From: Nitrospirota bacterium | GTDB lineage: Bacteria > Nitrospirota > UBA9217 | Assembly (NCBI GenBank): GCA_023229435.1 | Contig: JALNZF010000037.1 | Coordinates: 1-25,093, forward strand | Length of the DNA: 25,093 nucleotides | Direction: 5' to 3' | Part shown: positions 1-7,089 of the stretch, piece after piece | Numbering within the stretch: position 1 is the first letter of the stretch | Layout of the letters: every line of letters starts with the position of its first letter | Notes under the pieces: model-generated | What the model saw: the letters and a program-made list of their open reading frames with translations, nothing else | What the model was told of the DNA's origin: nothing | Database searches by the model: none | Translations under genes and position numbers: made by a program

Positions 1-12
1 TTTGGGTTTTTT

Positions 13-123
13 ATGTTTTCATTGAGTTGTAGGGCAACCCTTCAGGGTTGCGGCTTTTCGGTATCAGCAAGGCTGAAGCCTTGCCCTACAAAAACGTTAA
101 ATTCGAACTGCCCCGAAGGGGCC
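13..123 (+). repeat. Dispersed ~110-bp imperfect-palindromic repeat, copy A
   Basis: The core starts and ends with GTAGGGCAA / TTGCCCTAC (about 30-88). Each half carries a small hairpin of the form CCTTCAGGG or GGCTTCAGCC, followed by a TTAAATTCGAACTGCCCC tail. The reverse complement of 12755-12868 matches the same order of blocks, including the outer flank TGAGTTGTAGGGCAA, so this is one element present twice in opposite orientation. It encodes no protein and resembles a REP/MITE-type element. Another hairpin, GCCGGGC...GTCCCGGC, follows at about 131-149. Confidence 0.75.
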
Positions 124-264
124 ATGTTTGCCGGGCGAAGTCCCGGCCGACATGTAGTCACTAAAGAATTAAATTATTCTCAAAATGGATAGAATATTGA
201 GACGAAAACTTAAAACCAGCTTTCGCGCAATGGCCTATGAAGGAAAAGCGGCCACTTAGCACGT

Positions 265-349
265 CCGCAAAGGGCGCAAAGAACGGCAAAAACAAAAGGG
301 ATTATTGTTTTAATTCAAGACGTAAAGCTTTTCTTTGCGCGCTTTGCGG
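265..349. repeat. Inverted-repeat element upstream of the DMT exporter
   Basis: Two 19-nt arms, 265-283 and 331-349, are reverse complements with a single mismatch (CCGCAAAGGGCGCAAAGAA against CCGCAAAGCGCGCAAAGAA) around a 47-nt AT-rich spacer. The remaining gene-free DNA at 1-397 holds this element, repeat copy A and a short AT-rich stretch (about 160-240). I see no further gene there. A related half element (CGCAAAAGAACGCAAAGAA) lies at about 14335-14353, which suggests a dispersed family. Confidence 0.6.
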
Positions 350-397
350 CTTTGCGCGATAATGATTCGTCCGGGTTATGGTATTCACGGAGCGTTC

Positions 398-1303
398 ATG
401 AGTGATGTTTCATCGAAAGAATCGCCGAAGAAGACCGGCGTCATCATAGCGCTGGTCGCGGTTTACCTCTCCTGGGGGTCCACGTACCTCGTGATCCGGA
501 TCGCGCTGGATGAACTGCCGCCGCTCTTCATGATGGGCATCCGGTTCTTCCTCTTCGGCATCGGGTTCTATGTTTATCTCCGGCTGCGGGGAGCGCCCAA
601 TCCGGACCTGCGCGAATGGTTCCGGTCCGCGGTCATCGGCTTCTTCCTCATGCTGGGGGGGAGCGCAGGGGTGGCCTACGCTGAACAGTGGGTGGCATCG
701 GGCCTTGCGGCGCTCGTGATCGCCACGACGCCGCTCTGGACCGTTCTGTTTGCGGGCATCTGGAAGCGGTGGCCGAACCGGCTCGAATGGGCCGGGCTGC
801 TGGTCGGGCTGGCCGGGATCGTGGTGCTGAACTTCGAAGGAGACCTCAAGGCAAGTCCTGTGGGCGCGGCGCTGCTCATCCTTGCGGCAATGTCCTGGGC
901 CTTTGGGTCCGCATGGAGCCAGCATCTGAAACTTCCCCGGGGGATGATGGCCGGGGCGGCCCAGATGATCACCGGCGGCGCAATAGTTCTGCTCGTCAGC
1001 TTCGCCATCGGTGAGAGGATCACGGCGATCCCGACCTGGCGGTCCATCAGCGCTGTCCTGTACCTGGGGATCGTCGGATCGCTGGTGGGTTTCACGGCCT
1101 ATGTCTATCTTCTCGGCAGGGTGCGGCCCGCCCTGGCGACCAGTTACGCTTATGTGAACCCCATCATTGCCGTGCTGCTGGGCATGTGGGTCCTGGGAGA
1201 GCGGATCCATGGGGCCGGGATGATCGCCATGATGATAATCCTGACCGGTGTTGTTCTGGTGCTGCTGGGCCAGCTGAGATACCGGGATGCGGGAAAGGAG
1301 TAA
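398..1303 (+). CDS. yedA: YedA-like DMT/EamA family exporter
   Basis: Inner-membrane transporter of the drug/metabolite (EamA) superfamily with about ten helices in two five-helix repeats. The substrate is unknown. Features seen: an N-terminal helix with the LSWGSTYLVIRIALDE signature, a repeat boundary around residue 145, and a second repeat containing SWAFGSAWS and PALATSYAYVNPIIAVLLG, both close to E. coli YedA. The 301-residue length is normal. I chose ATG 398 over an earlier TTG (335) because ACGGAG sits at a good distance upstream and the 21 extra residues would come from repeat DNA. The gene is followed after 8 bp by a methyltransferase, probably in the same transcript. Confidence 0.85.
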   Translation: MSDVSSKESPKKTGVIIALVAVYLSWGSTYLVIRIALDELPPLFMMGIRFFLFGIGFYVYLRLRGAPNPDLREWFRSAVIGFFLMLGGSAGVAYAEQWVASGLAALVIATTPLWTVLFAGIWKRWPNRLEWAGLLVGLAGIVVLNFEGDLKASPVGAALLILAAMSWAFGSAWSQHLKLPRGMMAGAAQMITGGAIVLLVSFAIGERITAIPTWRSISAVLYLGIVGSLVGFTAYVYLLGRVRPALATSYAYVNPIIAVLLGMWVLGERIHGAGMIAMMIILTGVVLVLLGQLRYRDAGKE

Positions 1304-1311
1304 ATGAAGAT

Positions 1312-2139
1312 ATGGATGAACAAGAACGCAAAGCACTGATGAAGGAGACCTTCGACACCGTGTCCGGCGGATACGACAACGGGGCGCTCCGCTTTTTTCC
1401 CGCGAGCGCCGAACACATGGCCGCTTCACTCGGGCTGAGCGGGGATGAGCAGGTGCTGGACGTGGCATGCGGAACAGGGCACGCGTCATTCGCGATCGCG
1501 AAAAGATTGAAAGGGGGGCGGGTGACTGCCGTGGATTTTTCCCCCGGAATGCTCGAGCAGGCGCGGAAGAAGGCGGCGGCGCTGAATGTCAGCACGGTCG
1601 ATTTCCTTGAGCGGGATATGCAGAACCTTGACTTCCCTGCAGGTCTTTTTGATATTGCCGTCTGCGCCTTCGGTCTTTTCTTTGTCGAGGACATGGACGC
1701 ACAGCTGTCGCACATCGTCTCAGCCGTACGACCGGGCGGCAGGATCATGATCTCCAGTTTTCAAGAGAACTATTTGCATCCCTTGAAAAATTTGTTTTTC
1801 GAACGACTTGAGACGTTCGGCGTCCTTCAGCCGCCCCAAACCTGGAAGCGCATCGCGAATGAAGCCGGATGCAGACAGCTTTTCGAAAAGGCGGGGCTTG
1901 CGGACATCCGTGTCGAGCAGAAGAACGTGGGCTACTATCTGGACAACGCCGGCCAATGGTGGGACATTGTCTGGAATGCGGGGTATCGAAGGATGGTGGA
2001 CCGGCTTTCCGCGAAGGACCAGGGGCAATTCAAGCGGGAACATTTGCAGGAAGTCGAAGCGCTCAGGACTGGGAAAGGCATCTGGCTCGACGTCGGCGTG
2101 CTGTATACCATGGGAACGAAGCCGGAGGAGCGCTCATAG
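1312..2139 (+). CDS. Class I SAM-dependent methyltransferase (UbiE/Methyltransf_11 type)
   Basis: Soluble Rossmann-fold methyltransferase of 275 aa. Motif I is VLDVACGTGHASFAIAKR near residues 46-63. A motif II-like acidic strand end follows (VTAVDFSPGMLEQA), and FDIAVCAFGLFFVEDM is a typical post-I region, with PGGRIMISSF as motif III. The C-terminal half (LFEKAGLADIRVEQKNVGYYL, WWDIVWNAGYRRM) matches the UbiE-like group that acts on small molecules. The substrate cannot be read from sequence. ATG 1312 follows GGAAAGGAG at 1291-1299. The gene starts 8 bp after the exporter stop, so the two are likely cotranscribed. It ends convergently with the minus-strand gene at 2182. Confidence 0.82.
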   Translation: MDEQERKALMKETFDTVSGGYDNGALRFFPASAEHMAASLGLSGDEQVLDVACGTGHASFAIAKRLKGGRVTAVDFSPGMLEQARKKAAALNVSTVDFLERDMQNLDFPAGLFDIAVCAFGLFFVEDMDAQLSHIVSAVRPGGRIMISSFQENYLHPLKNLFFERLETFGVLQPPQTWKRIANEAGCRQLFEKAGLADIRVEQKNVGYYLDNAGQWWDIVWNAGYRRMVDRLSAKDQGQFKREHLQEVEALRTGKGIWLDVGVLYTMGTKPEERS

Positions 2140-2181
2140 CGGACCGGTCAGGGCCGGACGAAAGTGCCTGGATCAGGCGGG

Positions 2182-2826
2182 CTACTGACGGGTTTCTTTT
2201 TCGGTCGTTCTGATCAGCAGTCCTGTTGTCGAAACCATTACACTGAACTCTTCCGCGCTGTTCGTGTTGATGAAGGTAGCGGACCCATACTCGGCATCCA
2301 ACAGGGGATTAAGGATAGTGAACCTGCGCCGGAGATCGAACAGGTCAACGGGTCTGTCCTTGGACAACGAATACACCGTATGGACCTTTGTCGTTTCATC
2401 GCTCAGGATCGCATAGCGGCCCGCCACACGATCGAGTTCATAGGAGGTGTGCAGCCCGAAGATGTTTGCCAGCGGTTTCCATTTGAGAATGTGGGCGTCA
2501 ATATAAAGCTGATCACCGGATAGAGAAAATATTTTTTCGCCGCCATCCGGCAGGGAAAACCGGGCAATGAACGTCTGCTTACCCGTTGGCTCAACGTTCA
2601 CGATCGCCGCAAGTTCCTCTCTGGTCAATGCATGATACCCCTGAACGGCAATGATGACGGTGCCGAACAGGGCTGCCAGGGAGATCATCAGCAACGCGAT
2701 CACGAAGTTCATGGCCGTGCCGAATACCTTTCTTTTCTTCAGGGCTGCAATGGTCATGATAAGAAAGACAAGGCCGAGAAGGGCAAAAAGTAGTGCGACG
2801 ATGAGCAGAGGATTCGACAGTGTCAT
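2182..2826 (-). CDS. Conserved two-helix membrane protein of unknown function
   Basis: 214 aa. An N-terminal hydrophobic helix (about residues 6-28), a short basic turn (KKRK) and a second helix (about 38-62) are followed by a ~150-residue soluble domain predicted to be mostly beta, with FIARFSLPDGGEKIFSLSGDQLYIDAHILKW at its centre. This layout suggests an inner-membrane anchor with a periplasmic domain. I recall similar proteins in Gram-negative genomes labelled vaguely as efflux-related, but nothing here supports transport. The start at 2826 is backed by GAAAGGAG just upstream on the minus strand. It is convergent with the methyltransferase; I see no strong terminator in the 42-bp gap. Confidence 0.7.
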   Translation of the reverse strand: MTLSNPLLIVALLFALLGLVFLIMTIAALKKRKVFGTAMNFVIALLMISLAALFGTVIIAVQGYHALTREELAAIVNVEPTGKQTFIARFSLPDGGEKIFSLSGDQLYIDAHILKWKPLANIFGLHTSYELDRVAGRYAILSDETTKVHTVYSLSKDRPVDLFDLRRRFTILNPLLDAEYGSATFINTNSAEEFSVMVSTTGLLIRTTEKETRQ

Positions 2827-2900
2827 ATGGCTCCTTTCTCACGCGACCAGGCCCGCCTGCTGCCAGGGAGCGCAGCGGAAACGCAGCGGCCGCCAGCGCT

Positions 2901-3032
2901 TTTCTATACGGCTTGATTGAATTCATCCATATACCGAAACCATTCCATGAACCTTGTCTTCATAATTCTTGTTCAGGAACCTGACCATGAAAGCCTCGTC
3001 CGGTACGCCATCCTGCTGGTTTGTGAGACCAT
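2901..3032 (-). repeat. 132-bp direct repeat, copy 1 (GNAT 3'-end remnant)
   Basis: Nearly identical to 3805-3935 in the same orientation. On the minus strand both copies read the C-terminus of a YhbS-like GNAT acetyltransferase (DGVPDEAFMVRFLNKNYEDK). In this copy an extra base in the run at about 2937 shifts the frame, so the last residues become VSVYG and not VRYMDEFNQAV. The gene at 3036-3731 lies exactly between the copies. The copies could come from a tandem duplication followed by replacement of the middle, or from integration at the 3' end of a gene. Confidence 0.75.
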
Positions 3033-3035
3033 TGT

Positions 3036-3731
3036 TCAACTTGATACCTGCTTGTTTTGTCGTAGTTTCCAACCGTCCTTTGTTAACGTGATGATTCTTT
3101 TTGTATAATGAAGCGTTACACCATGGTCCGAGGTGCTGACTTCCTGAAATTCCAGGGTCTTGTTGTCTATCCATTTCGGATCCGATGCAGGAATGCTGTG
3201 CTGAAAGTCCACAACGATCTGATTCTTTGTATTATTTGCTGTCTTATAAATAGTAATCGTATTTGCCCAATACCCTACCTGGAGATCGGCTGAGGCCACC
3301 GCAAAATGCTTGGAATCAGGGGATAAGATAGGAATGGAGTTAATTGAATAAATGGTTCCATCAAAGTAATTTACGAGGACTACTCCATATCCCTCATACC
3401 ACGTAACGGAAAGCACATAGAATGTTGTTTGATCAAACCGCAATAAATCGAGAAAGGTATAGGCCGCAAAACTTTCCTCACCATCATTGTCAGATATTGA
3501 AACGGTGATATTTTTGCTATAAAGGCGCAAGTGAAGAATATTCTTATCCCGAAAAGCTAACTCGCCAAAGTTAGATATGAACTCCTTTTCCTGCTCCCTC
3601 TTGAGGCAGTGCGTCGCCCACATTCCACATTTTTTGTATAAAGCGACGCTCTTTTCTGCGTCGTTAGCCATGGATACACTGCTGAATAACATCGGCGAGA
3701 TACAAAGCACTATTGAGAGAAGTATTTTCAT
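3036..3731 (-). CDS. Secreted protein of unknown function
   Basis: 231 aa with a clear Sec signal peptide (MKILLSIVLCISPMLFSSVSMA, cleavage near residue 22), so it is probably periplasmic. The mature part is rich in beta strands. The segment SPDSKHFAVASADLQVGYW, followed by a TITIYKTANN strand, resembles a single WD/YVTN-like propeller blade, though one blade is not enough to call a propeller. Cys35 and Cys42 (KKCGMWATHC) could form a disulphide. Codon use is AT-rich compared with the metal genes. The gene sits between two 132-bp direct repeats derived from a GNAT gene, which suggests insertion as cargo. Start 3731 follows a GGAGAAAAG-like site on the minus strand. Confidence 0.65.
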   Translation of the reverse strand: MKILLSIVLCISPMLFSSVSMANDAEKSVALYKKCGMWATHCLKREQEKEFISNFGELAFRDKNILHLRLYSKNITVSISDNDGEESFAAYTFLDLLRFDQTTFYVLSVTWYEGYGVVLVNYFDGTIYSINSIPILSPDSKHFAVASADLQVGYWANTITIYKTANNTKNQIVVDFQHSIPASDPKWIDNKTLEFQEVSTSDHGVTLHYTKRIITLTKDGWKLRQNKQVSS

Positions 3732-3804
3732 CTTTTCTCCTTTGCTTATTGAGCCACGAAAACACCAGACTCCCCTCTATCACACATCAGTCCTTGCCAC
3801 CATA

Positions 3805-3935
3805 TTTCTATACGGCTTGATTGAATTCATCCATATACCGAACCATTCCATGAACCTTGTCTTCATAGTTCTTGTTCAGGAACCGAACCATGAAAACCTC
3901 ATCCGGTACGCCATCCCACTGGCACGTGAGACCAT
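3805..3935 (-). repeat. 132-bp direct repeat, copy 2 (in-frame GNAT 3' end)
   Basis: Partner of 2901-3032, with only a few substitutions and one 1-bp indel between them. This copy keeps the frame of the GNAT fragment that runs to 4086, so it is likely the original, and copy 1 the derived duplicate. Confidence 0.75.
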
Positions 3936-4086
3936 GGCTGCTTGCAGATGAGAAGCCGAATTTTGGATAGTATTCGGCGTGACCAAGCACAACAACCGCA
4001 ACGCACCCTGACTCCTGAAGTTGTGTGAGGCCTTCGGTAATGAGTGCTATTCCAATTCCTCTGATTCGGTGTTCTCCTCTCCAACC
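3808..4086 (-). pseudogene. C-terminal fragment of a YhbS-like GNAT N-acetyltransferase
   Basis: The open frame begins directly after a TAG (4087-4089) and has no start codon of its own. It reads RGIGIALITEGLTQLQESG, then VVVLGHAEYYPKFGF, then DGVPDEVFMVRFL. These are the acetyl-CoA-binding (R-G-x-G-I-G-x-A-L) and C-terminal signatures of YhbS-type GNAT proteins. The N-terminal half is absent: upstream DNA instead encodes the end of a different gene in another frame. This is a truncated remnant, not a working enzyme. Confidence 0.75.
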
Positions 4087-4783
4087 CTAATCTTTCCTGG
4101 TGTTACCTTGAGTGTCTTCCACTGCTCAGTAGGCGAAATTGTTACCCTATGACGTTTCTTGTCGGTAATGGCCTTCTCGTAACCAGCCTTGGTCTTGCTT
4201 TCAAGTTCACGGATAGGGATGGATGCCCAGAGGATAGTCCCCTGTGGCGGGATTCGACAAGACTCATTTTTATCGAAGAACATGGCTACATTCTCAACAT
4301 ATTTGGCAGGCTTACCATCTACTGTCCAGTCGAACCATGCCCAGACCGACCATGGCGGAGCGACAAGTTCATTTGGTCGGATGCCTCCGCAGGCGCAGTT
4401 GTTAGGACGATGCCTGAGGGAGTTTGTTCGACTTTCTCCTTCTTCTGAGGGTAAAGAATCAGTACTGCTTTGGTCTCTGCATTGACCCAGACGATGCTTG
4501 TCGTTTCCGCGAAGCTCAGACGGTGGACCTGCCAGACTCGATCTCCTTTCTTTCCAAACGGAGGGAAGGCGGTGCCAAGGCTGAAGGAAAGCTTCCCGAC
4601 GATTGATTCGGTTGCGGAAAGACCTTCTTTGGGATCAGCTATGAGTTTCTTCAGCACGATGGCTTCTGCATCGTGGGCGGTTGGGACATGTGCCGACGAC
4701 ATGTCTGGCAAAGGCCTCAATTCCTGTGCGTGTGCTGGAAGGCCCACAAGGATCACGGTCAGCAATATCAATATGCTTTTCAT
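4047..4783 (-). pseudogene. Secreted protein of unknown function, apparently frameshifted
   Basis: Starts at 4783 with a signal peptide (MKSILILLTVILVGLPAHAQ) behind a GGAG site. Frame 1 runs to a stop at 4319, but its last ~17 residues look like off-frame sequence (HGRSGHGSTG). From about 4395 downward a second minus-strand frame reads a plausible continuation, NELVAPPWSVWAWFDWTVDG and then KYVENVAMFFDKNESC, to a stop at 4047. That second frame has no convincing start at its head, so I read the two as one gene of about 240 aa broken by a shift near 4345-4400. It overlaps the GNAT fragment at its 3' end, where two unrelated sequences meet. No function is recognised. A sequencing or assembly error is an alternative. 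Confidence 0.55.
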
Positions 4784-4858
4784 ATTTTCTCCGGGCCGAA
4801 ACAGGTTATTAAGCAACACGGTTAGTGTATCAAAAATTGGTCTTATTGTAAAATCAAA

Positions 4859-4887
4859 TTGACATGCCCTATTGGAATATTTATACT
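4859..4887 (+). promoter_or_regulatory. Sigma70-type promoter for the GNAT gene
   Basis: TTGACA at 4859-4864, a 17-bp spacer and TATACT at 4882-4887 make a near-consensus promoter. The predicted start is near 4894, leaving a very short leader before ATG 4911. Confidence 0.7.
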
Positions 4888-4910
4888 GACCTTGAGATTC
4901 ACCAGAATAT

Positions 4911-5444
4911 ATGTGCTCAAAACCTATGGTCCATCTTTGCACAGACAACGATTTTGACGCGATCTTCGAGATCGTCAACGACGCGGCGCAGGCATACAAG
5001 GGCGTGATCCCCGACGACCGCTGGCATGAACCGTATATGCCACGGGACTCTCTTCGTCATGAATTGGAATCGGGCGTTGCGTTCTGGGGTTACGACGAGG
5101 ACGATGAACTCCTCGGAGTCATGGGCATTCAGGACGTGCAGGACGTGACGCTCATCAGGCACGCGTATGTGAGAACAGCGGACCACGGCAAGGGCATCGG
5201 CAGCAGGCTGATCTCTCACCTCAAGACGCTCGCCAGGCGACCGATGCTTGTCGGCACCTGGCAGGCGGCGATCTGGGCGGTCCGGTTCTATGAGCGACAC
5301 GGATTCAAACTGGTATCGCATGAAGAAAAGGAGCGGCTGCTCAGAAACTATTGGAACATCCCCGAGCGCCAGACTGAGACCTCGGTGGTGCTGGCCGACG
5401 AACGGGCGCTCACTCTGCTGCGCAATCAATCATTTCCCGCTTGA
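4911..5444 (+). CDS. GNAT family N-acetyltransferase
   Basis: Cytoplasmic acyltransferase of 177 aa using acetyl-CoA; the acceptor is unknown. The conserved block VMGIQDVQDVTLIRHAYVRT is followed by the acetyl-CoA P-loop equivalent DHGKGIGSRLISHLK (about residues 90-104). RFYERHGFKLVSHEEKERLL and then IPERQTETSVVLAD close a family-typical C-terminus. It is complete and of normal length. ATG 4911 is a plausible start, but no good ribosome site is visible there; ATG 4926 (MVHLCT) is an alternative. Its stop codon overlaps the -35 box of the promoter for the AbrB-type regulator, so the two genes are adjacent but separately promoted. Confidence 0.85.
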   Translation: MCSKPMVHLCTDNDFDAIFEIVNDAAQAYKGVIPDDRWHEPYMPRDSLRHELESGVAFWGYDEDDELLGVMGIQDVQDVTLIRHAYVRTADHGKGIGSRLISHLKTLARRPMLVGTWQAAIWAVRFYERHGFKLVSHEEKERLLRNYWNIPERQTETSVVLADERALTLLRNQSFPA

Positions 5445-5470
5445 CAAAATCCCCTTATTCAGGATATTCT
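5441..5470 (+). promoter_or_regulatory. Sigma70-type promoter of the AbrB/hgcAB unit
   Basis: TTGACA at 5441-5446 and TATTCT at 5465-5470 with an 18-bp spacer. The predicted transcription start is about 5477, inside the palindrome at 5475-5492. Confidence 0.65.
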
Positions 5471-5474
5471 TACT

Positions 5475-5492
5475 TATCAGTATTATCTGATA
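5475..5492. promoter_or_regulatory. Candidate operator palindrome at the transcription start
   Basis: TATCAG-N6-CTGATA is a perfect 6-bp-arm inverted repeat five bases past the -10 box. A dimeric regulator bound here would block initiation. The adjacent AbrB-type protein (autoregulation) or an unlinked metalloregulator could bind it. This is inferred from position and symmetry only. Confidence 0.5.
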
Positions 5493-5522
5493 TACCCGTA
5501 ATCGGGCAAGGAGAGAACCGGC

Positions 5523-5798
5523 ATGCTCAAAAAGAAAGAAAAGATCCCCATTACAGGCCCCATCATCAAAGGCACCAGCTGCTGCGCCGTCGAGGCGATC
5601 GTCACGGTGGACGAGCGGGGCCAGATGGTCCTGCCGAGGGAACTCAGGCTGAAGGCAGGCATCAAGGCGGGCGACAAGCTCGCGGTCACGAGCTGGAAAA
5701 AGGACGGCGAGATCTGCTGCATCGCCCTGATCAAGGCAGGCAGCATGGAATCCATGGTGAGAGGCCTGCTCGGGCCGGTGATGAAAGATGTTCTGTAA
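5523..5798 (+). CDS. AbrB/SpoVT-type HgcAB-associated regulator with Cys-Cys pairs
   Basis: 91 aa. The swapped-hairpin AbrB DNA-binding core is clear at about residues 25-55 (VTVDERGQMVLPRELRLKAG followed by IKAGDKLAV). Proteins of this type recur beside hgcAB and are annotated as HgcAB-associated, which fits the position two genes before hgcB. Unlike ordinary AbrB/MazE proteins it carries vicinal Cys20-Cys21 just before the domain and Cys65-Cys66 (GEICCIAL) after it. They could bind Hg(II) or another thiophilic metal, but this is inference. The tail SMESMVRGLLGPVMKDVL is helical. ATG 5523 follows AAGGAGA, and the gene has its own promoter (5441-5470). A 211-bp spacer with hairpins separates it from hgcA. 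Confidence 0.8.
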   Translation: MLKKKEKIPITGPIIKGTSCCAVEAIVTVDERGQMVLPRELRLKAGIKAGDKLAVTSWKKDGEICCIALIKAGSMESMVRGLLGPVMKDVL

Positions 5799-5922
5799 AC
5801 CTGAAAACGGCAGGTTTCTCGCAGAGGCGCAGAGTTCGCAGAGAAATCTTAAAATATTCCGGGTTAAAGCCAAGACTTAAAGGTATCGTTTTAACTCTGT
5901 GGCCTCCGCGTGCTCTGCGAGA
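5797..5922. repeat. Hairpin and dispersed inverted-repeat element between regulator and hgcA
   Basis: A hairpin AAACCTG-N7-CAGGTTT (5797-5817) overlaps the regulator stop codon. It merges into a CGCAGAGGCGCAGAG-type element whose ends, TCTCGCAGAG (5817-5826) and CTCTGCGAGA (5913-5922), are perfect reverse complements. The element encodes nothing. It could weaken read-through from the regulator into hgcA. Confidence 0.6.
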
Positions 5923-5942
5923 GATGCTTTTAGTTCCTGCTT

Positions 5943-5976
5943 GCCCCGCTTTAGAGGCATTCGCCTCTAACGGGGC
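5943..5976. promoter_or_regulatory. Strong stem-loop in the hgcA leader
   Basis: GCCCCG, two unpaired bases, TTAGAGGC, a 4-nt ATTC loop, GCCTCTAA, CGGGGC: a near-continuous 14-bp stem. No T-run follows, so it is not a classical terminator. It ends 33 bp before hgcA ATG and could act as an mRNA stabiliser, an attenuator or simply be a REP unit. Confidence 0.6.
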
Positions 5977-6009
5977 TTGTCCGGGGTAAAATAAAGCGAG
6001 GATGACATC

Positions 6010-7089
6010 ATGCAGATGTTGAAGTTCGTGAAAAAAGAAGCGCCGTATTGGACCACGGGCACTCTTGCTACCCCGGCGGGCGCCGTGTACACGGTTTCGA
6101 CCGAGTGGTCCCGATGTGACACCTGGGGCATGATCAAAAGCAGGATGAGCGCATTCCGCATGAACTACGCAATAACACCCGGGTTGTACGCCGTGGGCGG
6201 ACCGACAAAGGATGCAGATGTGTTCGTGACCGCAAACTACAAGCTTACCTTCGATATTCTCCGTCGTGAGCTCAAGGGAATGAACGTCTGGGTGCTCGTC
6301 CTTGACACGAAAAGCATCAATGTCTGGTGCGCGGCAGGAAAGGGGACCTTCGGTACGGACGAGCTGATCAAACGCATCACGGAAGCAAAGCTCGACAGTG
6401 TTGTGGGCCACCGGAGGATCATTCTGCCCCAGCTCGGGGCCGTGGGCGTGAACGCGAGCGAGGTGCAGAAGAAAACCGGTTTCCGGGTTTCCTTCGGGCC
6501 GATAGAGGCGCGGGACATCCCTGCCTATGTTCAGGCGGGCTACAAAAAAACAAAAGAAATGGGCGCCATCAGGTTCTCGATGCTTGACCGGCTGGTCCTG
6601 ACGCCCATGGAGATCAACCCCGCCATGAAAAAGTTCCCCTGGGTCGCGGGAGGCATTCTCCTGTTCTTCGGACTCCAGCCGCAGGGGCTTCTGTTCGAAC
6701 AGGCATGGTTTAACGGTTTGCCGTTCCTTGTCCTGGCGCTGCTTGCAGTCCTTGCAGGCGCGCTCGTGACCCCGGTGTTGCTGCCCTTTGTCCCGTTCCG
6801 GTCGTTCGCGATAAAAGGCTGGATCATGGGAGTGCTGTCAATGTCCCTTGCGTTGCCTTTTTTCGGACCTGTCAGCACACAGGACCCGATACTGTTGAGC
6901 GTTGTCTATCTTCTGTTTCCCGCGCTGAGCTCCTACCTCGCCCTCCAATTCACGGGCGCGACGACCTTTACGGGCATGTCCGGAGTTAAAAAAGAACTCA
7001 AGATCGGCATCCCTTTCTACATAGGCGCAGTAAGCGTATCATTGCTTCTGATGATCGTTTTCAAGCTCAAGGAATGGGGGATCGTATGA
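6010..7089 (+). CDS. hgcA: HgcA, corrinoid protein of mercury methylation
   Basis: Membrane-bound corrinoid protein that transfers a methyl group to Hg(II), giving methylmercury; HgcB is the partner that re-reduces it. The diagnostic cap-helix motif NVWCAAGKGTFGT is present at residues 104-116, with Cys107 as the expected lower cobalt ligand. The corrinoid-binding domain spans about residues 10-200 and contains the family-typical segments WSRCDTWGMIKSRM and GHRRIILPQLGAVGVNA. The C-terminal part (about 215-355) shows five hydrophobic helices and the conserved TGATTFTGMSGVKKE. The 359-aa length is normal. ATG 6010 follows GCGAGGA. The stop overlaps hgcB by 4 bp (ATGA), so the pair is translationally coupled. 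No key residue is missing, so the protein should be active. Confidence 0.96.
   Translation: MQMLKFVKKEAPYWTTGTLATPAGAVYTVSTEWSRCDTWGMIKSRMSAFRMNYAITPGLYAVGGPTKDADVFVTANYKLTFDILRRELKGMNVWVLVLDTKSINVWCAAGKGTFGTDELIKRITEAKLDSVVGHRRIILPQLGAVGVNASEVQKKTGFRVSFGPIEARDIPAYVQAGYKKTKEMGAIRFSMLDRLVLTPMEINPAMKKFPWVAGGILLFFGLQPQGLLFEQAWFNGLPFLVLALLAVLAGALVTPVLLPFVPFRSFAIKGWIMGVLSMSLALPFFGPVSTQDPILLSVVYLLFPALSSYLALQFTGATTFTGMSGVKKELKIGIPFYIGAVSVSLLLMIVFKLKEWGIV

Noticed and set aside
410..1489. Long minus-strand open frame opposite the exporter and methyltransferase genes
   Set aside because: Low-complexity Arg/Pro/His-rich translation typical of the antisense of GC-rich genes; no ribosome site and no domain.
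3805..3935. The 132-bp direct repeats as integron attC sites flanking a cassette
   Set aside because: No RYYYAAC/GTTRRRY core pairs are visible, and the repeat encodes a GNAT C-terminus in frame, which fits a duplicated gene end better.
5731..6411. 226-codon minus-strand frame across the regulator-hgcA gap
   Set aside because: Runs through repeat DNA and the hgcA start; no recognisable domain, no ribosome site.
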